38,091 bases of DNA from JARRNJ01 sp037385045 (GTDB lineage Bacteria > Pseudomonadota > Gammaproteobacteria > JASBUN01), in the NCBI GenBank assembly GCA_037385045.1, contig JARRNJ010000053.1:1-38091 (forward strand). Reading direction: 5' to 3'. The position numbers and the translations under genes were made by a program. The notes below the pieces were generated by a model, which was given only the letters and a program-made list of their open reading frames with translations, did not search any database and was not told where the DNA came from. This document shows positions 25,391 to 33,124 of the stretch, piece by piece. Each line of letters starts with the position of its first letter. Position 1 is the stretch's first letter.

Positions 25391-27445
25391 CTAGCTATCC
25401 AACAGCTCCCGCAGGTGAGCCAGGTGCGCCTGGCTGCGCTGCTTGCGCTCCTGAGGGTCGGCCGGGGCGGCGTCTTCCCACTGCAGGTCGTCGGCAGGCA
25501 GCTCCTGCAGGAAGCGGCTCGGCGTGCACGACACCATCTCCCCGTAGCGCTTGCGCTGGCGGGCATGGCTGAAGGTGAGGCTGCGGCGGGCGCGGGTGAT
25601 GCCCACGTAGGCCAGGCGCCGCTCCTCTTCCAGGCTTTCGTCCATGCTGTTGCGGTGCGGCAGCAGTTCCTCCTCCATGCCCACCAGGAACACGTGGTCG
25701 AACTCCAGGCCCTTGGCGGCGTGCAGGGTCATCAGGTGCACGGCGTTGCCGGCTTCCTCGTCATCGCGTTCCAGCAGGTCCTGCAGCGCCATCTGCGCCA
25801 GCAGGTCGGCGAGGCCGGCGTCGTCGGCCAGCAGGTCGGCGAGGCCGGCGTCGTCGGCCTGCCGCGCCAGGCGCTCGAGCCACGCGAGCAGTTCCTCCAC
25901 ATTGTCCAGACGCCGCCGGGCGGCCTCGGCATCGGGGCTTTGTTCCCGCAGCCAGGCGGCATAGTCGATCTCCTCCACCATGCGCCGTGCCACGGCCAGG
26001 GCGTCGCCGCCCTCGGCCTGCTCAGCGAGCCCCTGCAGCCACTGGGCGAAGCGCTGCAGGCTGGCGGTTCCGCGGCTGCCCACGTGCAGTGCCAGCTGGG
26101 GCTCCAGGCTGGCGCGCAGCAGGCTGATGCCGCGTCCGGCGGCGAAGCCCGACAGCTTCTCCACCGTGCCCGGCCCGATGCCGCGCCGCGGGGTGTTGGC
26201 CGCGCGCAGGAATGCCGCATCGTCGTCGGGGTTCACCAGCAGCCGCAGATAGGCCATCAGATCCTTGATCTCGGCGCGGTCGAAGAACGAGGCGCCGCCG
26301 CTCAGGTGATAGGGCACGCTGTGCTCGCGCAGCAGGCGCTCGAACACCCGCGCCTGGTGGTTGCCACGGTAGAGAATGGCGTAGTCGCGGTATTGATGGC
26401 CGTGGCGGTAGCGGTGGGCGATCAGCTGCGACACCACCCGCTCGGCCTCGTGGTCGCCGCTGCGGCAGCTCAGCACCCGCAGCGGGTCGCCCGGCCCCAG
26501 CTCGCTCCACAGGCGCTTCTCGAACTGGTGGGCGTTGTTGGCGATGAGGTGATTGGCGGCGCGCAGGATGCGGCCGGTGGAGCGGTAGTTCTGCTCCAGC
26601 TTGATCACCTTGAGCCCGGGAAAGTCCCGCGACAGCAGCGCCAGGTTCTCCGGCTGGGCGCCGCGCCAGGCGTAAATGGACTGATCGTCGTCGCCGACCA
26701 CGGTCAGGCCGCGCCGGGCGCCCACCAGCAGGCGCACCAGCTCGTACTGGCAGGCATTGGTGTCCTGGTACTCGTCCACCAGCAGGTAGCGGATGCGTTC
26801 GCGCCACGCATCCAGCGTTTCCGGGTGATCCAGGAACAGGCGCGCGGGCTGGGCGATGAGATCGTCGAAGTCCACGGCGTTGTAGGTCTTGAGGAAATGG
26901 TTGTAGTGCTCGTAGAGCACGGCGGCGAGGGTGTCGGACCCGCCGTCGGCGGACGCCAGGGCCTGCTCCGGGGTGAGGAAAGCGTTCTTCCAGCGCGAAA
27001 TCTGCCAGCGCAGCCGGTCCTCCTGGTCCCGGGCGTCCAGCCGCTCCTTGCGCACCAGCTCGCGCAGCAGCGCGGCGCTGTCCTGGGCGTCGAAAATGGT
27101 GAACCCGCTGCGGTAGCCCAGCTTGCGGTACTCCCGCCGGATGATGTTCAGGCCCAGGGTGTGGAAGGTGGAGACCCGCAGCCCCTTGAGATCGGTGTCG
27201 CGCGACAGGCGCTGCACCCGTTCCTTCATCTCCCGCGCCGCTTTGTTGGTGAAGGTCACGGCGGCGACGTGCTCCGGGGCCATGCCGCACCGGCGGATAA
27301 GATGCACGATCTTCTGGGTGATCACCCGGGTCTTGCCGCTGCCGGCGCCCGCCAGCACCAGCAGCGGGCCATCCAGGTACTCGACGGCGGCACGCTGGCG
27401 GGGATTGAGGTCGGGCACGCAGGGTTTCCAGGGTACGTCGGACAA
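25391..27445 (-). CDS. rep: ATP-dependent DNA helicase Rep (SF1A)
   Basis: A 684-residue superfamily 1A 3'-5' helicase, which helps replication forks past protein roadblocks. It has LNPRQRAAVEYLDGPLLVLAGAGSGKTR (Q motif and Walker A), TFTNKAAREMKERV, the VDEYQDTN Walker B motif, GDDDQSIYAWRGA, QNYRST, HLMTLHAAKGLEFDHVFLVG and YVGITRAR. Length is close to E. coli Rep (673). A perfect 30-bp duplication adds ten residues in the 2B region. The start is uncertain: the frame begins at TTG 27445 with no ATG near the conserved N-terminus, and GTG 27418 is an alternative with gga upstream. It is convergent with the cytochrome gene and divergent from the ureide operon; no functional link to nitrogen genes. 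Confidence 0.95.
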   Translation of the reverse strand: MSDVPWKPCVPDLNPRQRAAVEYLDGPLLVLAGAGSGKTRVITQKIVHLIRRCGMAPEHVAAVTFTNKAAREMKERVQRLSRDTDLKGLRVSTFHTLGLNIIRREYRKLGYRSGFTIFDAQDSAALLRELVRKERLDARDQEDRLRWQISRWKNAFLTPEQALASADGGSDTLAAVLYEHYNHFLKTYNAVDFDDLIAQPARLFLDHPETLDAWRERIRYLLVDEYQDTNACQYELVRLLVGARRGLTVVGDDDQSIYAWRGAQPENLALLSRDFPGLKVIKLEQNYRSTGRILRAANHLIANNAHQFEKRLWSELGPGDPLRVLSCRSGDHEAERVVSQLIAHRYRHGHQYRDYAILYRGNHQARVFERLLREHSVPYHLSGGASFFDRAEIKDLMAYLRLLVNPDDDAAFLRAANTPRRGIGPGTVEKLSGFAAGRGISLLRASLEPQLALHVGSRGTASLQRFAQWLQGLAEQAEGGDALAVARRMVEEIDYAAWLREQSPDAEAARRRLDNVEELLAWLERLARQADDAGLADLLADDAGLADLLAQMALQDLLERDDEEAGNAVHLMTLHAAKGLEFDHVFLVGMEEELLPHRNSMDESLEEERRLAYVGITRARRSLTFSHARQRKRYGEMVSCTPSRFLQELPADDLQWEDAAPADPQERKQRSQAHLAHLRELLDS
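25799..25858 (-). repeat. 30-bp perfect tandem duplication inside rep
   Basis: Two identical 30-bp units (25799-25828 and 25829-25858) repeat ten codons, giving ADDAGLADLL twice in a helical part of the 2B subdomain. It keeps the frame and looks recent because the copies are identical. Confidence 0.95.
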
Positions 27446-27684
27446 CGGGGAAGGGCATTGTAACAGCGCCCGCCGGCGGCGGCCACGCGGTGCCGCGCGG
27501 CGCAGGTTTTATTATTTGTTTTCCGTAACTTGTGGCCGGTGCGGCGCGGCCTGTCGGGCCTGGAAATGGCAACCGGGGCGGAAAAATGTTATTGTACAAA
27601 AGCATTTTGCGCAAAAGTATCTGTTTTACGGCCTCATTTTCACGCGACCGGAGCGCCCATGCGCCGAATCCGGCGGAACTTGCC

Positions 27685-28161
27685 ATGACTTCGACCGATC
27701 CTTCGCTCCACAAGCGCGCGCTCCTGCCGGCACTGCTGCTGGCAGCGGCAATGGCGGCCGCGCCGGCGTCCGGCAATCCAGGCGCCCCGGCCCTCCATAC
27801 CAGCGCCAACCAGGTCAATGCCGGCTATTACCAGCTGAGCTGGGTGGCGCCGGACGGCGGTACCCCGGTGTTCGAGGTGCAGGAGGCGCGCACGCCGCAG
27901 TTCGCCGACGCGCGGCTGGTGTACAGGGGCACCGACGAGGCATCGATGCTCAGCGGCCGGCGCGACGGCACCTACTATTACCGGGCGCGCATCGACCCGA
28001 AGCGGGACGACCCGGGGCCCTGGAGCCGCACGGTCAAGGTGTCGGTCCATCATCTGCCGCTGGATCGTGCGTTTCTGTTTTTCGGCATCGGCGCCCTGGT
28101 GTTCGTATCCACGCTCGGACTCGTCATCGTCGGCAACCTGCGCCACAACAAGGAGGCGTAA
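27685..28161 (+). CDS. Secreted, membrane-anchored fibronectin type III-like protein
   Basis: A 158-residue protein of unknown function. Residues about 10-33 form a signal peptide (ALLPALLLAAAMAAAPASG). Residues about 45-118 resemble a fibronectin type III domain (YYQLSWVAPDGGTPVFEVQEA, GTYYYRARI, GPWSRTVKV). A single transmembrane helix lies near 130-151, with a short basic tail. The topology is therefore an exported domain tethered to the inner membrane. ATG 27685 begins the signal peptide; an in-frame start at 27532 would add an implausible leader. Its stop overlaps the next ATG (TAATG), so it belongs to the ureide operon despite no obvious enzymatic role. The 239 bases before it, shared with the divergent rep gene, include an AT-rich stretch (27580-27640) that may hold the operon promoter. 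Confidence 0.7.
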   Translation: MTSTDPSLHKRALLPALLLAAAMAAAPASGNPGAPALHTSANQVNAGYYQLSWVAPDGGTPVFEVQEARTPQFADARLVYRGTDEASMLSGRRDGTYYYRARIDPKRDDPGPWSRTVKVSVHHLPLDRAFLFFGIGALVFVSTLGLVIVGNLRHNKEA

Positions 28162-29402
28162 TGGGTTCCGATCCCCTGCGGGTCAATTTCGAACGTTTGC
28201 AGCGCGACGTGGAAGAGCTGGGCGCCGTCGGCCGGCGCGAGGATCACGGCGTCTACCGTATGGCGCTTTCCGACGGCGACATGGCCGGGCGCCAGTGGTT
28301 CCAGCAGCGCATCACCGACGCCGGATTGGAGCTGTACATCGACGGCGCCGCCAACACCCATGCCCGCCTCGGCTGGGACGGCAAACGCCCCAGCGTCATG
28401 ACCGGCTCGCACCTGGACAGCGTGCCCGGCGCCGGGCACCTGGACGGGGCGCTGGGAGTGGTGGTGGGGCTGGAATGCCTGCGCCGCATCAAGGAGCTGG
28501 GGCTGGAGCTGCGTTATCCCCTGGAGGCGGTGTCGTTCACCGACGAGGAGGGCCGCTTCGGCGGCATGGTCGGCTCCCAGGCCATCAGCGGCAAGTTGAC
28601 CCCGGAGATGATCTACAACGCCCGCGACCTGGACGGCGTCACCTTGACCGACGCCATGAAGGCGTGCGGTTTCAACGCCATGGACGCGCTGCGCGCGCGC
28701 CGCACGCCCGAGAGTGTGCAGGCATTCGTTGAACTGCACATCGAGCAGGGTCCGGTCCTGGACCGCCGCCAGGTCCCCATCGGCGTGGTGGACGCCATCG
28801 CCGGACTGTTCAAATGGGAGGTGCGCCTGATCGGTACCGCCAACCACGCCGGCACCACGCCCATGGACATGCGCAGCGATGCCTTCTCCGGGCTCGCGGA
28901 GCTGAGCGGCGAGATACCGCGCATCCTCGAAGAGGACGGCAGTCCGCGCAGCGTCGCCACCATCGGCCGCGTGGAGTTGTTTCCGGGCGCCGCCAACGTG
29001 GTGCCGGGCAAGGCGGAGTTCTCGCTGGAGGTGCGCGACACCGATCCCCTGGTCCTGGAGGGCTTGTCCCACGCCTTCCGCAAGGCGCTGTCGGCCATTG
29101 CCCGGCGCCGCAGCCTGATGTTCGAGTTCGAGGTGCTCTCCGAGCTGGCGCCGGTGAAGTGCGACCCCGGCATCGTCGAGACCATCGCCGGCGTGGCCAG
29201 GGAAATGGAGATCGAGTCCCTGGTGATGGCCAGCGGCGCGGCCCACGACACCCAGATGATGGCGGGCCTGGCGCGCGCCGGCATGGTGTTCGTGCCGAGC
29301 AAGGCCGGGCGCAGCCACTCGCCCGCCGAGTGGACGCCGTGGGAGGACATCGAGACCGGCGCCAACGTGCTGCTGAACACTCTCTACCGACTGGCAGGCT
29401 GA
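28161..29402 (+). CDS. M20-family Zn-dependent amidohydrolase (allantoate / N-carbamoyl amino acid hydrolase type)
   Basis: A 413-residue binuclear zinc hydrolase of the allantoate amidohydrolase / N-carbamoyl-L-amino acid hydrolase / beta-ureidopropionase group, which cleaves a terminal carbamoyl group to give NH3, CO2 and an amine. Metal residues are visible: His84 (GSHLDSVPGAG), Asp95 (HLDGALG), Glu129-Glu130 (FTDEEGRFGG), His193 (ELHIEQGP) and the C-terminal His in GRSHSPAEW. The dimerisation-domain motif NHAGTTPMDMR is present. It starts at ATG 28161, overlapping the FN3-like gene. The exact ureido substrate cannot be told from sequence; neighbours (cysteine hydrolase, symporter, carbamoyltransferase homologue) support a ureide or N-carbamoyl compound. 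Confidence 0.9.
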   Translation: MGSDPLRVNFERLQRDVEELGAVGRREDHGVYRMALSDGDMAGRQWFQQRITDAGLELYIDGAANTHARLGWDGKRPSVMTGSHLDSVPGAGHLDGALGVVVGLECLRRIKELGLELRYPLEAVSFTDEEGRFGGMVGSQAISGKLTPEMIYNARDLDGVTLTDAMKACGFNAMDALRARRTPESVQAFVELHIEQGPVLDRRQVPIGVVDAIAGLFKWEVRLIGTANHAGTTPMDMRSDAFSGLAELSGEIPRILEEDGSPRSVATIGRVELFPGAANVVPGKAEFSLEVRDTDPLVLEGLSHAFRKALSAIARRRSLMFEFEVLSELAPVKCDPGIVETIAGVAREMEIESLVMASGAAHDTQMMAGLARAGMVFVPSKAGRSHSPAEWTPWEDIETGANVLLNTLYRLAG

Positions 29403-29429
29403 GCGAAGCGAAAAGGCAGGCAGACCACC

Positions 29430-30167
29430 ATGAGCGATCAGGACAAGACGCCGTCTCCGGCATATCTCAACATCGACCCGCTGCGCGAAAGCTACCGTGA
29501 CGCGATCACCGAGCCGCCTGCGGTGCGTAAATCCCTGGAGCAGCATCATACCGCGCTGCTGTGCGTCGATCTGCAGTATCTCGACGCCGCACGCGGCTAC
29601 GGCGTGTTCGCCGACATCGAGAAATCCGGCGTTCCGCCCGAGGCGCAGGAGTATTACTTCCACCGCCTGGAGACCTTGGTGCTGCCGAACGTCCGCCGGC
29701 TGCAGGACGCCTTCCGCGCCAACGACCTGGAGGTGATCCACACCCGCATCCAGTCCCACACCAAGGACGGCCGCGACCGCAGTGCCGGCCACAAGCGCCT
29801 GGGACTGCACGCGCCGCCCGGCTCCAAAGAGGCGGAATTTATCGAAGCGGTGGCGCCGGTCGGCGACGAGATCGTCATCAACAAGACCGCCAGTGGTGTG
29901 TTCAACGCCACCAACCTGCACTACATCCTGCGCAACCTCGGCATCACCGGTTTGTTCGTGACCGGCGTCTACAGCAATGAGTGCGTGTCCACCGCAATCC
30001 GCGACGCCTGCGACCTGGGTTACTTCGTCACCCTGATCGAGGACGGCTGTGCCACGGTGACGCCGCAGCTGCAGAACGCCACCATCACCACCATGCGCGA
30101 CCGCTACGCCCGGGTGCTCAGCGCCGATGACGCCATCACCGAGATCAACCGGGTGGTGGCCGCATGA
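29430..30167 (+). CDS. Isochorismatase-fold cysteine hydrolase (ureide amidase type)
   Basis: A 245-residue cysteine hydrolase. The family triad is visible: Asp47 (LLCVDLQY), Lys152 (VINKTASGVF) and Cys185 (YSNECVSTAIRD), with the usual cis-peptide region GVYSNEC. Relatives act on N-carbamoylsarcosine, ureidoacrylate (RutB), biuret, triuret and nicotinamide. An N-terminal extension of about 38 residues precedes the core. ATG 29430 lies 27 bases after the amidohydrolase gene. The stop overlaps the symporter start (ATGA). The setting suggests removal of an amide or carbamoyl nitrogen from the same compound handled by its neighbours; the specific substrate is unknown. Confidence 0.87.
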   Translation: MSDQDKTPSPAYLNIDPLRESYRDAITEPPAVRKSLEQHHTALLCVDLQYLDAARGYGVFADIEKSGVPPEAQEYYFHRLETLVLPNVRRLQDAFRANDLEVIHTRIQSHTKDGRDRSAGHKRLGLHAPPGSKEAEFIEAVAPVGDEIVINKTASGVFNATNLHYILRNLGITGLFVTGVYSNECVSTAIRDACDLGYFVTLIEDGCATVTPQLQNATITTMRDRYARVLSADDAITEINRVVAA

Positions 30168-31606
30168 GCGCCGTCAACAACGCCATTCTCAATCCCGACA
30201 TCGGCTGGGGCATCCTGGCCCTGTTCAGCGTGCTGTGGATTTATCTCGGCTGGTACTGGGGCCGCAACCAGGAAGGCCTGGAAGACTACATGCTGGCCGG
30301 GCGCAATATCGGCATCGCGCTGGCGGTGGCCACGTCCATGGCCACCTGGGTGACCAGCAACACCACCATGGTGGCGCCGCAGATGGCCCTGCAGCTGGGC
30401 ATCTGGGGCATGGTCGGCTATTCGCTGGGCTCGGTGGGGCTGATGCTGTTCGCGCCCCTGGCGCGGCGCATCCATTTGCTGATGCCCACCGGCTACACCA
30501 GCGGCGACTTCATCCGCATCCGCTACGGGCGCACCGCCTGGCGCGTGTTCCTGGTGATCTCCCTGTGCTACGCCTTCGGCTGGCTGATCAGCCTCGGCAT
30601 GGCCGGCGGCGTGCTGATCAACGCCCTGACCGGCATCGACTATCACGTGGGCATGACCGTGATCCTGGCGATCTGCGTCGCCTATACGCTGCTCGGCGGC
30701 CTGCGCGCGGTGATCGGCACCGACTTCATCCAGACCATCCTGATACTGGTCGGTGTGGCGCTGCTGGCGTGGCTTACCATTGACCGGGTCGGCTTTCATG
30801 AGATGCACGAAACCGTGCTGCACAGCCGCCCGGAACTGCTCAACCTGCTGATGCCGGCGGCGATCATGTTCCTGTTCAACAACCTGCTGTTCGGCGTCGG
30901 CGAGATTTTCCACTCCAACGTCTGGTGGAGCCGCGCCTTCGCCTTCCGCGAAGGGGTGGGGTTCAAGGCCTACCTCACCGCCGGGCTGATGTGGATACCT
31001 ATTCCCATCGTCGCCGGCTTCGTGGCCCTGGCCGCGCCCGCCCTGGGCATCAACGTGCCGGCCGCCGACATGGTCGGCCCGCTGGTGGCCGCGCACCTGT
31101 TCGGCGCCGCGGGCGCGGTGGTGGTGTTCATCGTCGTGTTCTCGGCCCTGGCCTCCAGCCTCGACTCGCTGCTGGCGGCCACCGGCGACCTGATCACCCA
31201 GGACATCTACCGCGGCCATCTGCGCCCCGAAGCCGGCCACGGCGAAATGCGCACCGCCGCCAAGCTGATCATTCTCGGCCTGGGCGTGGTGACCTGGCTG
31301 CTCTGCTACCCGCGCATCTCCACCCTGGGTGCGCTGCTGTATTTCATGGGCGCTTTCGTCGCCAGCACCATCTGGCCCATCGCCGCCGGTCTATACTGGC
31401 GTAAGGTCAATCCGATCGGCGCCTGGCTGGGCATGGTGCTCGGCACCACCAGCGGGCTCACCGCCTACTATGAAATCGGCTTCTACGCCGCGGCGCTCAC
31501 CGGGGCGGCCGTGTCGATGGCGATTGTCCTGATCAGCACCTGGCTGTGGCCCAGCGACTTTGACTGGAACCTGCTGACCGAGGACCCGAAGGAGGACCTG
31601 GCATGA
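30164..31606 (+). CDS. Sodium:solute symporter (SSF family)
   Basis: A 480-residue inner-membrane SSF-family transporter with about thirteen hydrophobic segments. Recognisable features are the N-terminal GLEDYMLAGRNIG segment, TSMATWVTSNTTM in the first core helix, the conserved GGLRAVIGTDFIQT after helix 5, and FSALASSLDSLLAATGDLITQDIY in the helix-8 Na+-site region. It imports an unknown solute with Na+. Being translationally coupled to a cysteine hydrolase upstream and a 40-residue membrane peptide downstream, it most likely brings in the ureide or amide degraded by this operon. SSF members include dedicated urea, proline and pantothenate carriers, so the class alone does not give the substrate. 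Confidence 0.92.
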   Translation: MSAVNNAILNPDIGWGILALFSVLWIYLGWYWGRNQEGLEDYMLAGRNIGIALAVATSMATWVTSNTTMVAPQMALQLGIWGMVGYSLGSVGLMLFAPLARRIHLLMPTGYTSGDFIRIRYGRTAWRVFLVISLCYAFGWLISLGMAGGVLINALTGIDYHVGMTVILAICVAYTLLGGLRAVIGTDFIQTILILVGVALLAWLTIDRVGFHEMHETVLHSRPELLNLLMPAAIMFLFNNLLFGVGEIFHSNVWWSRAFAFREGVGFKAYLTAGLMWIPIPIVAGFVALAAPALGINVPAADMVGPLVAAHLFGAAGAVVVFIVVFSALASSLDSLLAATGDLITQDIYRGHLRPEAGHGEMRTAAKLIILGLGVVTWLLCYPRISTLGALLYFMGAFVASTIWPIAAGLYWRKVNPIGAWLGMVLGTTSGLTAYYEIGFYAAALTGAAVSMAIVLISTWLWPSDFDWNLLTEDPKEDLA

Positions 31607-31725
31607 CCGCGACCACGGGATTTCTCTCCACCCTGGTGGGCATCATGGTGTTTTTCACCGCCATCTCGCCGTTCATTCTTCTGATTATGTTGTTCAAAGA
31701 CTGGAACAAGGGGACGCTGTGGTGA
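31603..31725 (+). CDS. 40-residue single-span membrane peptide
   Basis: A 40-codon reading frame starting with ATG 31603 (overlapping the symporter stop as ATGA) and ending TGA 31725. The peptide has one long hydrophobic helix (FLSTLVGIMVFFTAISPFI... through LLIMLF, about residues 7-31) and a charged, aromatic end KDWNKGTLW. It also overlaps the start of the carbamoyltransferase-like gene. Tight coupling on both sides and the membrane character suggest a small auxiliary subunit of the symporter. I do not recognise the family. The reading frame fills what would otherwise be an unexplained 112-base gap. Confidence 0.7.
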   Translation: MTATTGFLSTLVGIMVFFTAISPFILLIMLFKDWNKGTLW

Positions 31726-32798
31726 ACAAGCTCGACCCCCTGCTGCGCGAGCCGGTCCAGCCCAAGGACTGGACCGCAGGCATCGAACGCCCGCAGGCGC
31801 TGCTGGAGCACCTCGAAGAAGACCCCGAACCGCTGGTGGACCTGGCCAACCGGCCGGTGGTGTCGGCGCGCCAGTTCGACCGCTGGAAGGTGATCCAGCT
31901 TTGCCGCCTGGCGGCGCTGTACGAGACCACGCCGGCGCTGATTCAGCTGCCGCTGACCGGCAAGATTCTCATCAGCGCTTTCTACGAGCCCAGCACGCGC
32001 ACGCGCCTGTCATTCGAGAGCGCCTGGCACCGCCTGGGCGGCGACATCATGTCCATCACCGACCCGTCCAGCACCGGCATCGCCAAGGGCGAGTCCATGG
32101 GCGACGTCGCCGAGATGTTCAACAACTACGGCGACCTGGTGGTGCTGCGCGATTCCAACGAGCAGTCGGTGTACGAAATGCTCGAGGCATTGCGCATCCC
32201 GATCATCAATGCCGGCAACGGCATCGACGAGCACCCGACCCAGTCCCTCGCCGATATGTACGCCATTTTCAAATGGCGCCCGGAGCTGATGCACACCGAG
32301 GTGGACCACGAGCGCCGCGCGCGCATCGGCATCATCGGCGTACCCAACCGCATGCGCACGGTGCGCAGCCTGCTGATGTTCCTGGCGTTGTTTCCGAAAG
32401 CCTTCGAGGAAGTGGTGATCGTGAGCGAAAACGACGCCAACTTCGATGAAGGCCAGCGCGAGGAGCTGGAGCAGGCGGGGCTCAAGCTGCGGGTGGCGCG
32501 GGACCTGGACGCCGAGCTGCCGACGCTGGACATTGTGTACATCAACTCCATCGCCTGGGTCGGCGACACCTTCGAGAAACTCGGCAAGCACCTGCGCCTG
32601 TCCCGGTCCTCGCCCCTGAAGCCGCGGTCCATCATCCTCCATCCCCTGGCCCGCGGCGAGGAGTTGTCCACCGACCTGGACGAGACCGAGCACAACTGGT
32701 ACTTCGCCCAGGCCCGCGGCGCCGTGTTCATCCGCATGGCGCTGCTCACCACCCTGACCCAGCGTATCCACCGGGTGATGGACGCGCCAACGGAATAG
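31719..32798 (+). CDS. Divergent aspartate/ornithine carbamoyltransferase-family protein
   Basis: A 359-residue homologue of aspartate carbamoyltransferase. The carbamoyl phosphate site is intact: FYEPSTRTRLSFE (Ser92-Arg96), Lys124 (AKGES), Arg144 (VVLRD), His172-Gln175 (EHPTQSL), Arg213 (MRTVRSL) and HPLAR (308-312). The segment that holds the aspartate-binding Arg229 and Gln231 of E. coli PyrB (YMTRVQKER) reads YINSIAWVG, with Ser277 and Ala279 at those positions, so aspartate is unlikely to be the acceptor. It has about 40 extra N-terminal residues. It may transfer a carbamoyl group to or from another ureide, as oxamate or YgeW-type enzymes may. Start is GTG 31719 or 31722, overlapping the 40-residue peptide. 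A repeat element begins 7 bases after the stop. Confidence 0.82.
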   Translation: MVNKLDPLLREPVQPKDWTAGIERPQALLEHLEEDPEPLVDLANRPVVSARQFDRWKVIQLCRLAALYETTPALIQLPLTGKILISAFYEPSTRTRLSFESAWHRLGGDIMSITDPSSTGIAKGESMGDVAEMFNNYGDLVVLRDSNEQSVYEMLEALRIPIINAGNGIDEHPTQSLADMYAIFKWRPELMHTEVDHERRARIGIIGVPNRMRTVRSLLMFLALFPKAFEEVVIVSENDANFDEGQREELEQAGLKLRVARDLDAELPTLDIVYINSIAWVGDTFEKLGKHLRLSRSSPLKPRSIILHPLARGEELSTDLDETEHNWYFAQARGAVFIRMALLTTLTQRIHRVMDAPTE

Positions 32799-32804
32799 AG
32801 GTTT

Positions 32805-33053
32805 GCCACAGAGGTACGGAGAACACCGAGGGGATCTTGGCTCGCGCAAAGGCGCCAAGAAAGTATTCCAATTCGGCCACAGAGGACACGGAGAACGCAG
32901 AGAAAAGCACCGAAAACCGGGCTCGCGCAAAGACGCAAAGTCACAAAGAAAGAAATTCATTAACGAATCTGCGATCAGATTCTTGTCTTTTTTCGCGCCT
33001 TGGCGTCTTTGCGCGAGCAATGATTTCTCTGCGTTCTCCGTGATCTCTGTGGC
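32805..33053. repeat. Composite inverted-repeat element between the carbamoyltransferase-like gene and asnB (family copy 4)
   Basis: Module B (gccacagag...ggagaac...gag) occurs at about 32805-32830 and 32876-32904; module A (gctcgcgcaaag...) at about 32840-32864 and 32920-32951. The inverted set A'-B' is at about 32991-33053. The centre carries a small perfect hairpin gaatct/agattc (about 32963-32980). The order B-A-B-A differs from copy 3 only in phase. The inner B arm matches its inverted partner at about 25 of 27 positions. The element fills the 326-base gap apart from the asnB ribosome-binding region. Confidence 0.82.
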
Positions 33054-33124
33054 GCAAGGTTTTTCCCAGGATCCCATGTTCCCGGCCTGGCCCAAATTCG
33101 AACCATGAGGTAATCGTAACCAAC

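Noticed and set aside
25238..27463. 741-codon plus-strand open frame opposite rep
   Set aside because: Antisense to a helicase with complete motifs; repetitive Gln/Val/Gly composition.
28004..28013. Single gggacgaccc inside the FN3-like gene
   Set aside because: One unit only, in coding sequence, no ribosome-binding site nearby.
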